Below are positions 1-11,000 of a DNA stretch of 64,000 bases, in pieces. Every line of letters starts with the position of its first letter. Position 1 is the stretch's first letter. This DNA is from an uncultured Collinsella sp. (GTDB taxonomy: Bacteria; Actinomycetota; Coriobacteriia; Coriobacteriales; Coriobacteriaceae). The notes under the pieces were generated by a model that worked only from the letters and a program-made list of their open reading frames with translations, made no database searches and was not told where the DNA came from. A program made the translations under genes and the position numbers. Location: the NCBI GenBank assembly GCA_900544065.1, contig UQTR01000003.1, positions 4,811 to 68,810 on the forward strand, read 5' to 3'.

Positions 1-76
1 ACCAGATTGGTATATTTTTGTCTGGCTGGTATGGTTTGTTTAATTATTAACCCCTCGTCAGTCCGCACCTAACAAG

Positions 77-172
77 TCAGCTTTCCACTTGCTTTCCAGC
101 TTTCCAGCTAACTTACCAGCTTTCCACCTTAGGTGGTAAGTTACGTGGAAAGTTGGAAAGAAGCTGGAAAAC
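77..172. repeat. Iteron/palindrome cluster downstream of the AlbA_2 regulator
   Basis: The stretch is built from repeated units of the type CTTTCCAC, CTTTCCAG and CTTACCAG, first on one strand and then on the other, around a near-palindromic centre CCACCTTAGGTGG. Positions 118-152 match 1726-1760 on the other side of the gene with one mismatch in 35 bases. It begins 24 bp beyond the stop codon of the AlbA_2 gene. The density of identical half-sites suggests a binding array for a protein, possibly the neighbouring regulator; that link is inference. Confidence 0.8.
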
Positions 173-195
173 CGAAGCATGGGCGACGGACAGCC

Positions 196-1665
196 CTACT
201 TCGCGAGTCGATACCGTTGTCGTGGGCTGCGCGGGGGCTCCATCGCCTCAATCTTGCCCGCACCAATCAAGCCTTTTATGTGGTTGGAAACGGCGCTCCT
301 GCTCAAGCCCGAAGCGTCGGTGAGCTCCTTAGTCGAGGCCGAAGAATGTGTTGCCAGGTAATCCAAGATTGCCTCGTCCACATGCCCCACAGATGTCACC
401 TGTTCCGCCCGCATAATCTTTCGCTTGTCGAACGTCAGCGAAAAAGAAACCGTCGAGTTCTTTGGTTCGGGCGGCAACATGTTTGCCCGCTCGAGTTGCT
501 CACCTATCTCCTGATAACCAGTGCCGCGATTTTCGACCACGTAGCCACCGCCTGGGTACGGTGTGGTCTCGAGGATATTTGAAAGGAACTGGTTTCTGGA
601 TGACGAAACCCCAGAAATTCCCAGCGAATCGATCGTTACATCGCCGTACAGCCCGCCGGGATTGAGAATCTCGACGCGGTCGATATACAGGTTGACCTGC
701 ACTTGTGAGCCGCGCGCGGCGGAAGAGTAGTCGCGGTGCATGAGCGCGTTCGCCACCGCCTCGCGCAGCGCCACGGGCGGATAATCGGGCACATCTTTCC
801 GGAACGCACCCTCGATAACCGCGGCGTTTCGGGTGTTTCTCGCAACGGCGGCAAGCACGTCCTCAATCATGAAAGGGATCGGACCCAAAATGGTCTGAGA
901 ATCCACAAAACGCTTGTTATCGCTTACTCGCTGCGTTTTTGTGGTCCCGGGGTACGCCGTAAAGGTCACATTGAGACGTGGGAAGAACTTTTGCGGAAAC
1001 CGTCCCATCGCGACAATTGCGGCAAGCGTCGGCACGATTGCGTCGTCCAACCTTTTGGTCACATGCAGGTCAAGGAGAATCTCATCGTCGCTTCTGGTGC
1101 CCAAAAGCCTAGGGTGCAGCTCGCGCTGGCGTTTTATAAACCCTTGCAAAAGATCGGCGTCAAGGTCATCGAGCGTGGCACCTTCGACTGGCTCGTCGTC
1201 GTATGTAGGCTGAACATGCTCCTCCATAAAGCGATCGATTTCGTAGGGAGTCATGCGCCGGTCGCCGTCGCCCGTACGGATAAAGGACGAATCGTACATG
1301 CCGCGCGCCGCAATGTAGCAGGGCTTATCGCGTGGATGCATCTCATTGATGCGCGCACAAAGCACCAGCTTATCCTCGAAGGGGAGCACTTGGATATCCG
1401 GCCTCACAACGGGCGTCAGCTTTTCACATGCAGAAGAGAGGGCGTCTTGCATCTTGCGAGCATCAAAACCCTCGACGGGCACAAACCCGTTCTTTTCGGA
1501 AATGCCGAGGATGATAAAGCCGCCCTGCGCGTTAGAAAAAGCCGAAAGCGTCTCGACGATGCTTTTGGGAAGCGCGCCCTTGGCTTCTTTTACTTCGTAC
1601 TGCTGGGTGTCGTTTCCTATTGCCCGCAGATGATGGATAACCTGCGCCAACCACTCCTCATTCAT
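196..1665 (-). CDS. AlbA_2 (Schlafen-type) ATP-binding putative transcriptional regulator
   Basis: A 489-residue protein. The N-terminal ~140 residues read as an AlbA_2/Schlafen-like domain (EVKEAKGALP, then FSNAQGGFIILGI). The middle holds a GHKL-type ATP-binding part (EAVANALMHRDY, NPGGLYGD, NRGTGYQEI). The last ~60 residues form a winged helix-turn-helix (STKELTDASGLSRSAVSNHI). This domain order is known for the family often named 'putative DNA binding domain-containing protein' or RecG-like ATP-binding regulators. The start at 1665 is chosen over an upstream ATG at 1695 because GGGAGGT lies 5 bases before it. The promoter region is an iteron array and a related array follows the stop, which suggests autoregulation or a mobile bracketed unit. 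Its biological target is unknown. Confidence 0.85.
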   Translation of the reverse strand: MNEEWLAQVIHHLRAIGNDTQQYEVKEAKGALPKSIVETLSAFSNAQGGFIILGISEKNGFVPVEGFDARKMQDALSSACEKLTPVVRPDIQVLPFEDKLVLCARINEMHPRDKPCYIAARGMYDSSFIRTGDGDRRMTPYEIDRFMEEHVQPTYDDEPVEGATLDDLDADLLQGFIKRQRELHPRLLGTRSDDEILLDLHVTKRLDDAIVPTLAAIVAMGRFPQKFFPRLNVTFTAYPGTTKTQRVSDNKRFVDSQTILGPIPFMIEDVLAAVARNTRNAAVIEGAFRKDVPDYPPVALREAVANALMHRDYSSAARGSQVQVNLYIDRVEILNPGGLYGDVTIDSLGISGVSSSRNQFLSNILETTPYPGGGYVVENRGTGYQEIGEQLERANMLPPEPKNSTVSFSLTFDKRKIMRAEQVTSVGHVDEAILDYLATHSSASTKELTDASGLSRSAVSNHIKGLIGAGKIEAMEPPRSPRQRYRLAK

Positions 1666-1671
1666 GCCGAA

Positions 1672-1785
1672 CCTCCCAACTTTCCAACTTTCCACCTAAC
1701 TTACCAGCTTTCCACTTAACTTTCCAGCTTTCCACCTTAGGTGGTAAGTTAAGTGGAAAGCTGGTAAGTTAGGTGGAAAGTTGCA
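1672..1785. promoter_or_regulatory. Iteron/palindrome array upstream of the AlbA_2 regulator (putative operator)
   Basis: About ten copies of AACTTTCCAC / AACTTACCAG-type units are arranged as two facing arms around CCACCTTAGGTGG (about 1732-1744). The right arm, reverse complemented, repeats the left arm almost perfectly apart from an 8-base deletion, so the whole array could fold into one long hairpin. It overlaps the ribosome binding site of the AlbA_2 gene. The position and symmetry fit an operator for the wHTH domain of that protein, but no binding data exist here. Confidence 0.75.
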
Positions 1786-1800
1786 GCGCCCCTTTCCGAC

Positions 1801-2015
1801 AGCAGGTGGACAGTTAGTTCAGATACGTATTTTTTAGCACCGGCAAAACTGTCTTCCGGCCCCCGAGAGGCCCCGTTGACGACATATTGCACGCCAATCG
1901 AGTTCTTTCGGCTAGCAAAACCTTGGTTTTGGGCTGCTAATTGCTCTAAAACGCGCGCCGGGAACCTCTGCGGCGGCTTGGATTTATACGTATCTGAACT
2001 AACTGTCCAGCAGGG
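1801..2015. mobile_element. MITE-like element with 23-bp perfect terminal inverted repeats
   Basis: Positions 1808-1830 and 1986-2008 are perfect 23-base inverted repeats (outer ends GGACAG/CTGTCC). Immediately outside lie AGCAGGT (1801-1807) and AGCAGGG (2009-2015), a 6-of-7 match that looks like a target-site duplication. The ~155 bp interior holds a small palindrome CAAAACC-TT-GGTTTTG (1917-1932) and no convincing gene. A 201-bp element with long terminal repeats and flanking direct repeats fits a MITE; the mobilising transposase is not in this window. Confidence 0.6.
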
Positions 2016-2041
2016 TTTCCAGACAGGTGGGTGCAAGCAAG

Positions 2042-2079
2042 AAAAGGGGCGGCAACTGGATGGTTGCCGCCCCCTTTGC
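2042..2079 (-). terminator. Rho-independent terminator of the giant adhesin gene
   Basis: On the minus strand a GGGGGCGGCAAC stem pairs with GTTGCCGCCCC and is followed by TTTTC. It lies just past the stop codon at 2100. Confidence 0.85.
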
Positions 2080-2099
2080 GAAGCCAGTTGGCTTCGGAA

Positions 2100-5000
2100 C
2101 TAGTGGTCGATGCCGTTGAGGTTCACCCTCGTGAGCGTATAGGTCACATAGTCGGGCGATTGAGGCGTTGCACTCGCCGTGCTGCCCGTGACTAGGCTCG
2201 CCGTCATCACCAGACGATAGTTCGCGTAGAACTGGTCACGCTGTTCAGCCTGCGTGTTGACCTTAACGGTAAAGGGCAGGTTAAACGTGGTGTCGCCGTT
2301 CTGCGTTCGGAACTTGTCATTCTCCTTCGTCGAGTCAGTAAAGGTGATCGCATTGCCGGCGGCGTTGACCGCGGCAAGCTTACTCTCCGTCACTGTCACG
2401 TACTCGGAGATGTTGCCCGTCACGTCCTCATACGAGTCAACAGTGCCGACGCGACGCTGCAGCGTGAGCGTGTACACAACTGATTTGGCATTCTTGATTG
2501 CCTCGGTGGCGTTGTTAAGCCCGCCCAGCTCATACGTGGCACCTAGGCCAATCGTGCCATTCGCAATCGGGCGCAGGTCATCAACGTTTATACCAAGCTG
2601 CGACTTCTCCGGCGCAGAAAGCGTAATGGTCGTATCACCCGTGTCCATGCGATAGTACCCGACGTTACCGCGCTTCGTCTGCGTCAGGCTCGAGGTACTA
2701 AGGCCTTCCTTACGCGTCGAAAGCTTGGCGGTATAGGACATCTTGGTACAGGCGTCCTCGCCAGACTGCGTGGACAGGGCAATAACCTTGTTGCAGCCGT
2801 CCGGCGTAAGGCGAATCTCTTCCACTACCGTACGCACGGTAAAGGATCCGCGCGTTGCACGCTTGCGGATTCCGGCAAGGTCATGGTCGAGCGTGAGCTT
2901 CAGTGAGTCATCGCCCGTATCTGTCACAATCTGCGTAAACGCAGGCGTCGAAGCGTCACACATCGCCCAATCTTCGCCATCCCACTTATAGTTCTGATTG
3001 TCGATGGCAACATAGAACTTAGCGATCGCCGAGGTTCCGCTCGGGAAACTACTCACCCCCGTCAGGGTATTGTTGGTGCCATACTTGCACAGTGACGTAT
3101 CGAGCTGATAGAACAGATGGTCGCCGTCTGTATAGTATTGGCTCGGGCTAAACTTAACCGTATCTTTGACGTCAAGAGAAAGAACATAGGCGGCACCGTC
3201 CTCTGACTTTGAAACCGGAATGCGCGCCTCATTTTTATTGTCGACTACACTCTGCTCATAATTGGACAAGATGCTGTATGTCGATGCCGTACTGTTTTGA
3301 TTATCTTCGCCACCGGTGCGCAAGACGTGATGCAGATTCCAAGATATGCGGGCACCCGAAGAATTCGAGTCAATAGACGAAGCCGTAAAACCGTTGATAC
3401 TAGCTTGCGTCCCGCCGTCGCCCGACTTGGGCACGTTGACAACTAGGTAGACGCTCTCCGACGCACGCTGCTCCTTGCCGTTAACCTTAGGTACCTCTAA
3501 CTTATAGCGTTTGTCGCTGGGAACGTCAGCGCCCGCAACCTTAAACAGCGTCCACTTGTCTTCGCCTTCGATCTTCGCCTTAGCGGTCGCCTCTGCCTCG
3601 TTTTCACACGCAACCCATGTGCCGGCGCCATCCTTTGTGGCCGACACATCCAAGATCTCGCTCAGCCATCGCTCCTGATATGGTTTGCGCGCAGAATCCT
3701 CAAAGCCGGCATCTCCGCTCAGGGAAACGCTCGTTGCGCCGCCTTCGCCCACCGTATAGTGATATTCCCTGCCACCGGCCTTGCCGTCAACGTTCGCATC
3801 GATGAGCGTAAGCTGGGTGCCCTGGGGCAACCTTCCGTCGGCACCATTGAAGAGGATGCTCTTGCCGAGCCCCTTCATCGAGCCGCCAGCAGCCATATAG
3901 CTGTCCCAGCCAAAGTCGACTTCCTTCCCATTAGCAGAATTGTATGTCCAGGTAAGCAGACCCGTCATCGGCTCGCCAAAGCTCGTAAGCACATGTGCAT
4001 CTTTTCCGAGGTTATCGTAATCGCCTTTTTTAAAGTTGGTGCCATAGTCATACGTTGCGGTGAAATCAATCTCGAGCTTGCGCTTAACGATAATCGGCAC
4101 CTGAACGTTGTAGCTCTGACCCGCCTCGGTAAAGGTAACGGTCAGGAGCGTAAAGCGGCCCTTGCCGTTGTCCCAATCGGAGCTTGGGCTAAACGACATA
4201 TTGTTCTTGCCGTTGTTCACTACGCGAAGCGTGGGATTGTTCGACGCGTCATCGTCCTTAACGAACACACCATCCTTGAGTTGGAAAACCTCTGCTTTGG
4301 CCGTCACGTGCGGATTGGTGCCATTCTCGTTATTCAATCTGCAAGCGTCGGAGAAGCCGCCGTTCGTGACGATGTTTAGATAGCTCTTGACCGTCGTATT
4401 ATCGGTACCCGAGATCACCAAAACGGGAAAATCCGTTGCGACCTTGCTGTCGCTTGCATCGTTATTCACATTGAACATGCTCGCCACGGATTTGGCGTTA
4501 TAGCTCGACGTATTTTGATAGGCGCCGTTGTCATTAATGCCGCCGATATTGGTGTAGGTGTAGCGGCCATCAACGCTAGTGCCCGCCTCGCGCTGGATGG
4601 TCGCCGCGGTGTCGATGGCGGCGCCGTCGCCAAACAGGTAGCGGTCGGTGGTGTCGTTGTCGGAGGCACGCACCGCCAGCCTGCTCACGGGCCTCGTGGT
4701 CACGTACGGACTCGTTTCCGTGGTAGCAGTATCACCTGCGCCGTAGAGCGTTTTGTTCTCGTTGGGCGCGGCAGCCGTGCCGTTGTAGTCGCCGAAGGCA
4801 ATATAAGTTTTCTCGTTAACAGCAGCCGTATTGGTCGTGTAAACCATCGGCGGCAGGTCGCTCGTGGTCTTGCCACTACCGGGCTTTACTTCCACGCCCG
4901 CTGCGGAAAGGCTGTACTTACCATCCCCCGTGTCAACCTCGCCCAAGAGTACGCCCTGGGTTTTGCCCGCATTGTAGCTATTGCTGTCCATGAGCACGTT

Positions 5001-8000
5001 TACCAGATGGAACTGGCCGCGCCCGTCGCCCATAATGCCGCCGTTGGACCTTTCGCTAAACGTGGTGTTGGATACCTTTGTGTTGGTAACGTCGATGACG
5101 ACGGATCCGCTGTTACTCGCGTTATTCGCGCCCAGCAGACCGCCGCTCCAGTTACCCTTAATCGTAGCGTTCTCGATCGCGATGTTGTTGCAGGCTATAT
5201 TCACATTGCTGAAGAAGTAGCCGATAAGCCCGCCCGAGCATTTGCCGGTGCCGGCGATGCTGACGTTCTTGACACTGCAGTCGTCGAACCAGTACTTGTT
5301 GGGGCTACCGCTACTCGTAACCTCACCAATCAGGCCGCCCGCATTGTAGATGCTATTGTTCGTTCCGGCCTTATCGCCGATGACGGCGTTCTCGGTGCCG
5401 TTTCCGCCATCAATGCGCACGTTGCTCATAGAAATAACGCCGCCACGGGCGCGTCCGACCACGCCGCCGGCGCCCATATGGTCATCGGAGTTCGACCCGG
5501 TGGCTAGCACGTTTACCCCAGAGATGACTGCCGTGCTCAACGGGACTACCTCGGTGGCGCCGATTTTGGTGTTGACCGAGATATCGCTTCTTTCGACATA
5601 GCCGAGCACGCCGCCCACGTAGGGCACTGTCCCTGTGGCAGTTATGGTCGAGTTTTTGCCAACGGTCCTTTCGCTCACCCCTGTGCCTGCGGTTGTCCAC
5701 ACACCGCACGCCGAGGCGACCGTACCCACATAGCCACCGACATTCTTCTCGCCCGTGACGTTAAGGCCAGTGTATGAGCAGTCATAGAGATACGCGGGGC
5801 CCCACCCGTCCCCGAACTCGACCATATAGGTTCTGTCTTCGCTCGTAGTTCGTCTGGCGCGGCCCGAGCTGCCAAGAAGCCCTCCTACGCTCTTAGCGCC
5901 CGACACGGTGCAGTTCTTCATCTGCACGTTGCGGTAGATGCCACACGTGCCGTCGTCGTAGTTGGCCGTTGCACCCGCCAAAAGGCCGGCACCGGTAAGG
6001 TCGTTCGGCGCCTCTCCTGGTTTGGCTTCGCCGTTGGTGTCGATATAGGTGAGCGCTACGTTGCAGTTGCTAAAGGTGAGGTCTTTGACCTGCGCGCCGT
6101 CGTTCGCGGTGACGCTCTGCCCCACATTGGTGGAGGTGAACATCACGGTGCTGGATAGACCACCCACGCCCGAGACCTTATAGTCGTCGTCGGCGTATTC
6201 GACGACGCCGTAGGCGGTGCCTTCGGTACCCACTGTGATGGTGGCGCCGTTACCGTTGATCGTGGCTACGTGCGGCGTAATACGGTCGCGGTCGGTGCCC
6301 GGCTGGTTCGAATTGCAGGCATTGGAATAGTAGCGGCCGTTTAGGCCCACGTACCCCGTGCCGTAGTCGGTCATATCGTAGGGGTCGCCCTGCTTGAACT
6401 CCAAGCTCATGCCGATCGATTTCGACGCGCACACATAGCCCGTTTGGTAGTCGGCAGCATAGGACGCCACCAGGTAGGGCGAATTTACATCGTCATCATG
6501 GTCAAGCGGGCCGTGCCACCCCTGCTTGCCGGGGGCCTTCTGGTCGTCGTTTTTGGCGATTTCGAAATCGCCGGCAGCACTCTCAGGCTTGCCCACATTT
6601 GCGTAGCTAGCATTCCGTACCTTGCCATATTCCTTGTTGCCAAACAGGTAGCCGCATATCGCCGGGTCTTGCGAATCGCTGCCCCAGTAAGCCTTGGAAC
6701 CGCGGAACACGCCATTATTGGAGTAGTTGGTATGTGCCGCGCCAGCACCCGCACCCGAGCTGATGATGGCCGAGAGCACCAAAAGGCCCTGGGCGTTTTC
6801 CACCACGGTCACAGGAGCCTCGGCGTTAGTGCCGAGGTACTTGTTGTCGGTGCCCGTGGTGGTGACACAGGAGGTTCCTTTTTTTGTGAGCTCGTTGATC
6901 TGGTAGTTAGCGTTACCGTTTTCGACTTTGCAGCCCTCGCTAAAGGCATAGCCATCAATCACACGACCAACGTAGGGGTTGTCGTACAGTTGGGAGTTGG
7001 CACCGCCTTTCGCAACGGGCAGGAACTTTTCCTTTGTGCCGCCACGCCATGAATCGCCCGTATGGCGGAAAATCACGCCGCCACCCGCAATGGCACCGAC
7101 GTAGCCGCCGATGGGAACAAGATGCGATCTGCTGACATCGGGGTTGCTGACATCGGGGTTGCTGACAACGGTAAAGCCGTACGTTGTCGGACCGTTATTT
7201 GGATTGTTTACGACCACGCCATCAATAATGTTATCGCCGCCAAGAATGCAGCCGATAACGCCACCGAAAAACGCTGTCGGAACGCCGTCCGCATCCTTCT
7301 CAGAATAAGTAATAGTCGCCTGCGCATTCACATAGTTGATGTTGAGATTGCGCACCACACTGCCGTAGCTATAGGGAATGAGGCCGCGAAGCTCGCCCTT
7401 GTTGTTTTCAATCTCAATTGTTGCAGACCCAGATGAGCGAGGGTTGCCAACAATAACGCCACGGAACGGATTAGCCTTGTTGCCAAATCCGCCAAACGAG
7501 ACCGCGTCGACGGTAATCTTATTGCCCTCAGCAGGCTCAATGCTGTAATACGCACTCTGCACATAGCGGTGCATGGTTTCGTCGCTCAGCGTCTGCGAGG
7601 GATCAGTCGTTGCATCGCCGTTCTTCTTCTCCCATTTTTTCTTGGTATCGTTCGCCTGCTTGTAGACGTACGTAACCTCGTTGCTGGCCGATTTGTCCTT
7701 GCGGCGAGTACAGAGCCTACCCTGGTCGGCGACAATGGTGACCTCCCAGCCGTCAAGCGCCGTCATGTTATTAATGTAGTTGGCGATGGCGTTCATCCCC
7801 GTCGCGTCCTTAACGGCATACGGATCGCCATATGTGCCGCATCCCTCTACCAGCTTTGGAATGCGCTGGTTGACTTTAATTTCGTGATACTGGACGCCAT
7901 CCTCGGTGGCTTTTCCCTTGTAAACATAAGGAAGGTAGTCACCGAACCAAGGTCTGACGTCACCGTCCTTCTTACCATCAACCGTCACATAGCCGCTCAC

Positions 8001-11000
8001 GGCACCATACGTCGCTTCGTCGTAATACCAAAGCTGCTTGCCCGAGTACTCCTTGTTCTCGGCATCGATTTCGCTTCCGTACGTCACCATTCCGGCATTG
8101 GCTTCGGCCTGGGTAAAAGTGTAATCCGCAGAGCCCGTACCCGTACTTTTGTAGCCAAAACTCTCCAGCAGGCTCGCATGGGTAAAAATCGTATTGCTTT
8201 TTTGGCTGGGCAAGCTGATTCGCTCAAACTTTGCCGTCACCTGATCGGCCTCACTGCCTACACCAAGCTTTCCGAACAGCGACGTAGCCGCCTTGGTGCC
8301 ACTCGTGTACCCAGTAGTCTTGATATTCTTCGCGTTCAGGCTCACGTACTTCTGCATCTCGTTGATGAGCAGAGGCATATAGGCGTTAGCGTCCGTGGCG
8401 CTGTTGGCGCCGTCGACAATCAGATTGTTGAGCGTAAGACCATCAATTGAGATCTTTCTAATCTTGGTGCCATTGCCGTCGCTGGACCCACACACGTAGC
8501 GGCACACGAGCGCGCCCGATGAGCTTCCGCCCGCGCCAATAGCGTCAGTAGAGCTCTTTCCGTCATTGATAACGGGCCCAACGGTACCACCCAAAGTGAC
8601 GTTGCTTACTGTGAGATCGCCGTCTGCCACCGTTTGAAAAAGACCGCAGTGCATGTTCTCGTGCTGGGTGGCATCGGAGTTTAGCTTGTTGCCATTCTGC
8701 TCGGCCTTGATCTTGGAGTAGTAGAAGGTGATGGCCGCATTATTAACCGTCACCTCTCCGATCGGTTGAGTGGGATAGTAGCTGTAGCCGGCCAAATCGA
8801 TTGTGCCGGTTATGGTTATGGAGCCATCAAGCCCTGTCGTACCATCGGGAACGATTGTCGAACGAATACCGGCGGGAGCATAGCAGAAAGCAGACCATAA
8901 GAGCAGCTTGTCCGCCGTATTGATTTGGCCGCCGCTAAAGCCGCCTTCACACCTATCATAGGCTCCGTCGAGGTTGTAGAAGTAGCGGGTATTGCCGTTC
9001 GTTTTGTGACTTTGGCCGAAAGTCGAGCGGTTCTGGTAGCTGTTGCCATTTGTGGCATCGCCGTCCATGTCCAGCTTGTCATTCCGTGTGTGCAGCGAAA
9101 CGACCGCGTTGCAGCCGGCGTCCATGAGTTTGCTGCCTTTGTTTGGTTTTACACCGCTGCCAACCCATTCATCGAAAGACGTTACGCCCGGTGCAACGAT
9201 GGCCCCCTCGCCGCTGGGCACCCTATAGGCGGTCTCCCAACAAGCCTTGTCTTCCAAGTACAGACCTATGTAGTTCTCGACGCCATATGTCGTCTTATTA
9301 TCCACCTTGCAGCCACGACAAACTAGAACGCCGAGCGTCTGAGCGGCGCCTGCATTAATGGTTGTGCCCGAGAGATCGATGGCATAGTTGTTGATAATCC
9401 AGTGGCCGCTTGCGGCGTATACAAGACCACCGAGTTCCTTGGAATCATCCGCAGTCGCGATTATAGAAGCGTTGGTCGTTTTCAGAGCATAGGAGTTTTC
9501 ATTCTTGTTAATGTTGTCATCTCCGATAGTTACGACCGCGTTGCCCCAGCTATAACCCAAGAAACCACCCGTGCCATTGAGCTTATCGCCGTTCCTGCCG
9601 ACTTTCATTTCGAATGAATTGAACGAAAGGCCCGAAATGTTCACGTACTTATCAGCTGAGTTGGCTATTGTCCCTGCATTGTAGGTACTCTGTGCGATGC
9701 AGCCGATAAGACCACCGACTTGGGCAATCTTGCCGCCGGCGCAATCGCCGGTTTTGATTTCGCCGCCGACTTCGAGGCCCGTAACATTGAATGTCGAGAT
9801 ATAGTCGCCCACGTAGCCGATGGCGCCGCCAATGCGCATATTGCCGTTAAGCGTTTTAGTTGCAGCGATGGTCGCTTGAGCCTTGCTGTTATCCTTAAAC
9901 GCAACCGTAGAAGCCGCCGACACGCTGCCCGCAATACCACCAATGTTCACATCGTTGCCGAACGCATCATCACACGCGACATTTGTCTCGCACGTTATGC
10001 CAGACAACGTCAGTTTTTTGTCATCGGTACCGGATATGGTGCCCGCAAGTGCTCCGGCATCGATAGCCGATCCATTGTCGAACTTCATGGAGCCGGCGAT
10101 TGTGACGTTGGAGATGGTTGCGCCGCTTATCGCCGCGAACAAGCCCAGGCGGCCGTGGCGATAGATTTTGCCGTTGCCGTTGCTCGTGTCATTGCCGTCA
10201 AGCACAGCTTCACCACGCTTGCCGTACGGCTCGCCGACGGCAAGGTTGATTGTGCCGTTGCCATTTGTGCCGCCGCCGTTCAACGTTCCCGAGAAAACTT
10301 GCGAGCCGTCTGCACGATCCTGCGTGAAACCCGTCAGGCCCGTGCCCTTGAGATCAATAGTGCCGTTCACCGTAATGGTCGAGGACTGCAAGATGTTCGG
10401 GCTGTTTTCAGAAACGCCCTCGACCATGGAGTAGTAGCCGTTGGTTTGCCAGGTGATTGCAAGTTTGGCGAAATCCTCAACAGAGGTTAGGGTGTAGGCA
10501 CCGCCGTCTGATGTCAGCGACATCGGCAAGGTCAACTTGTGCGAGTTCGGATCGAGCGCAATAAAGCTATTGCCCAGGCCCTTACCGTCCAAGCCCTTGC
10601 CCAAGCGAATGACCTCGCCGTAGGTCGCGATGTCGTCTGTCTTTGAGGCAGTATTGCTACGTTTGAAGGTCCAACCCTTAGCACCTTTGTCGGTCAGTTC
10701 TCCATTAGAGCCATTGCCGGCAGCGAAGATCAGCGCGTTGTGGTTCTCGTATACGAGCTGGCCCGTCGTGCTGTTTTCGGCAAAACTTGCGCCCGACAGA
10801 TCCGTGATGCCGCTGAATTTGATTACAGCATTCCACGCGGAGCCTGCAATTCCCGCGGCACGGTTGCTTTGCGCCTTACCGATAGGATTGTCGCTTGTAA
10901 GTTTGAAATCTCGCACGTCAAGGACATTGCGCGCGTCGACAACGCCCACGGCGCCACCGAACTTTCCGGCGTCCGTTCGCGCCGAAGCATCTCCCTTGCA

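Noticed and set aside
1..60. Adapter at the contig start
   Set aside because: No match to the Nextera mosaic end or adapter; it reads as ordinary AT-rich intergenic DNA.
1749..2036. A 95-residue ORF on the minus strand over the MITE-like element
   Set aside because: It spans the terminal repeats and part of the iteron array, has no ribosome site, and its middle resembles no family I recognise.
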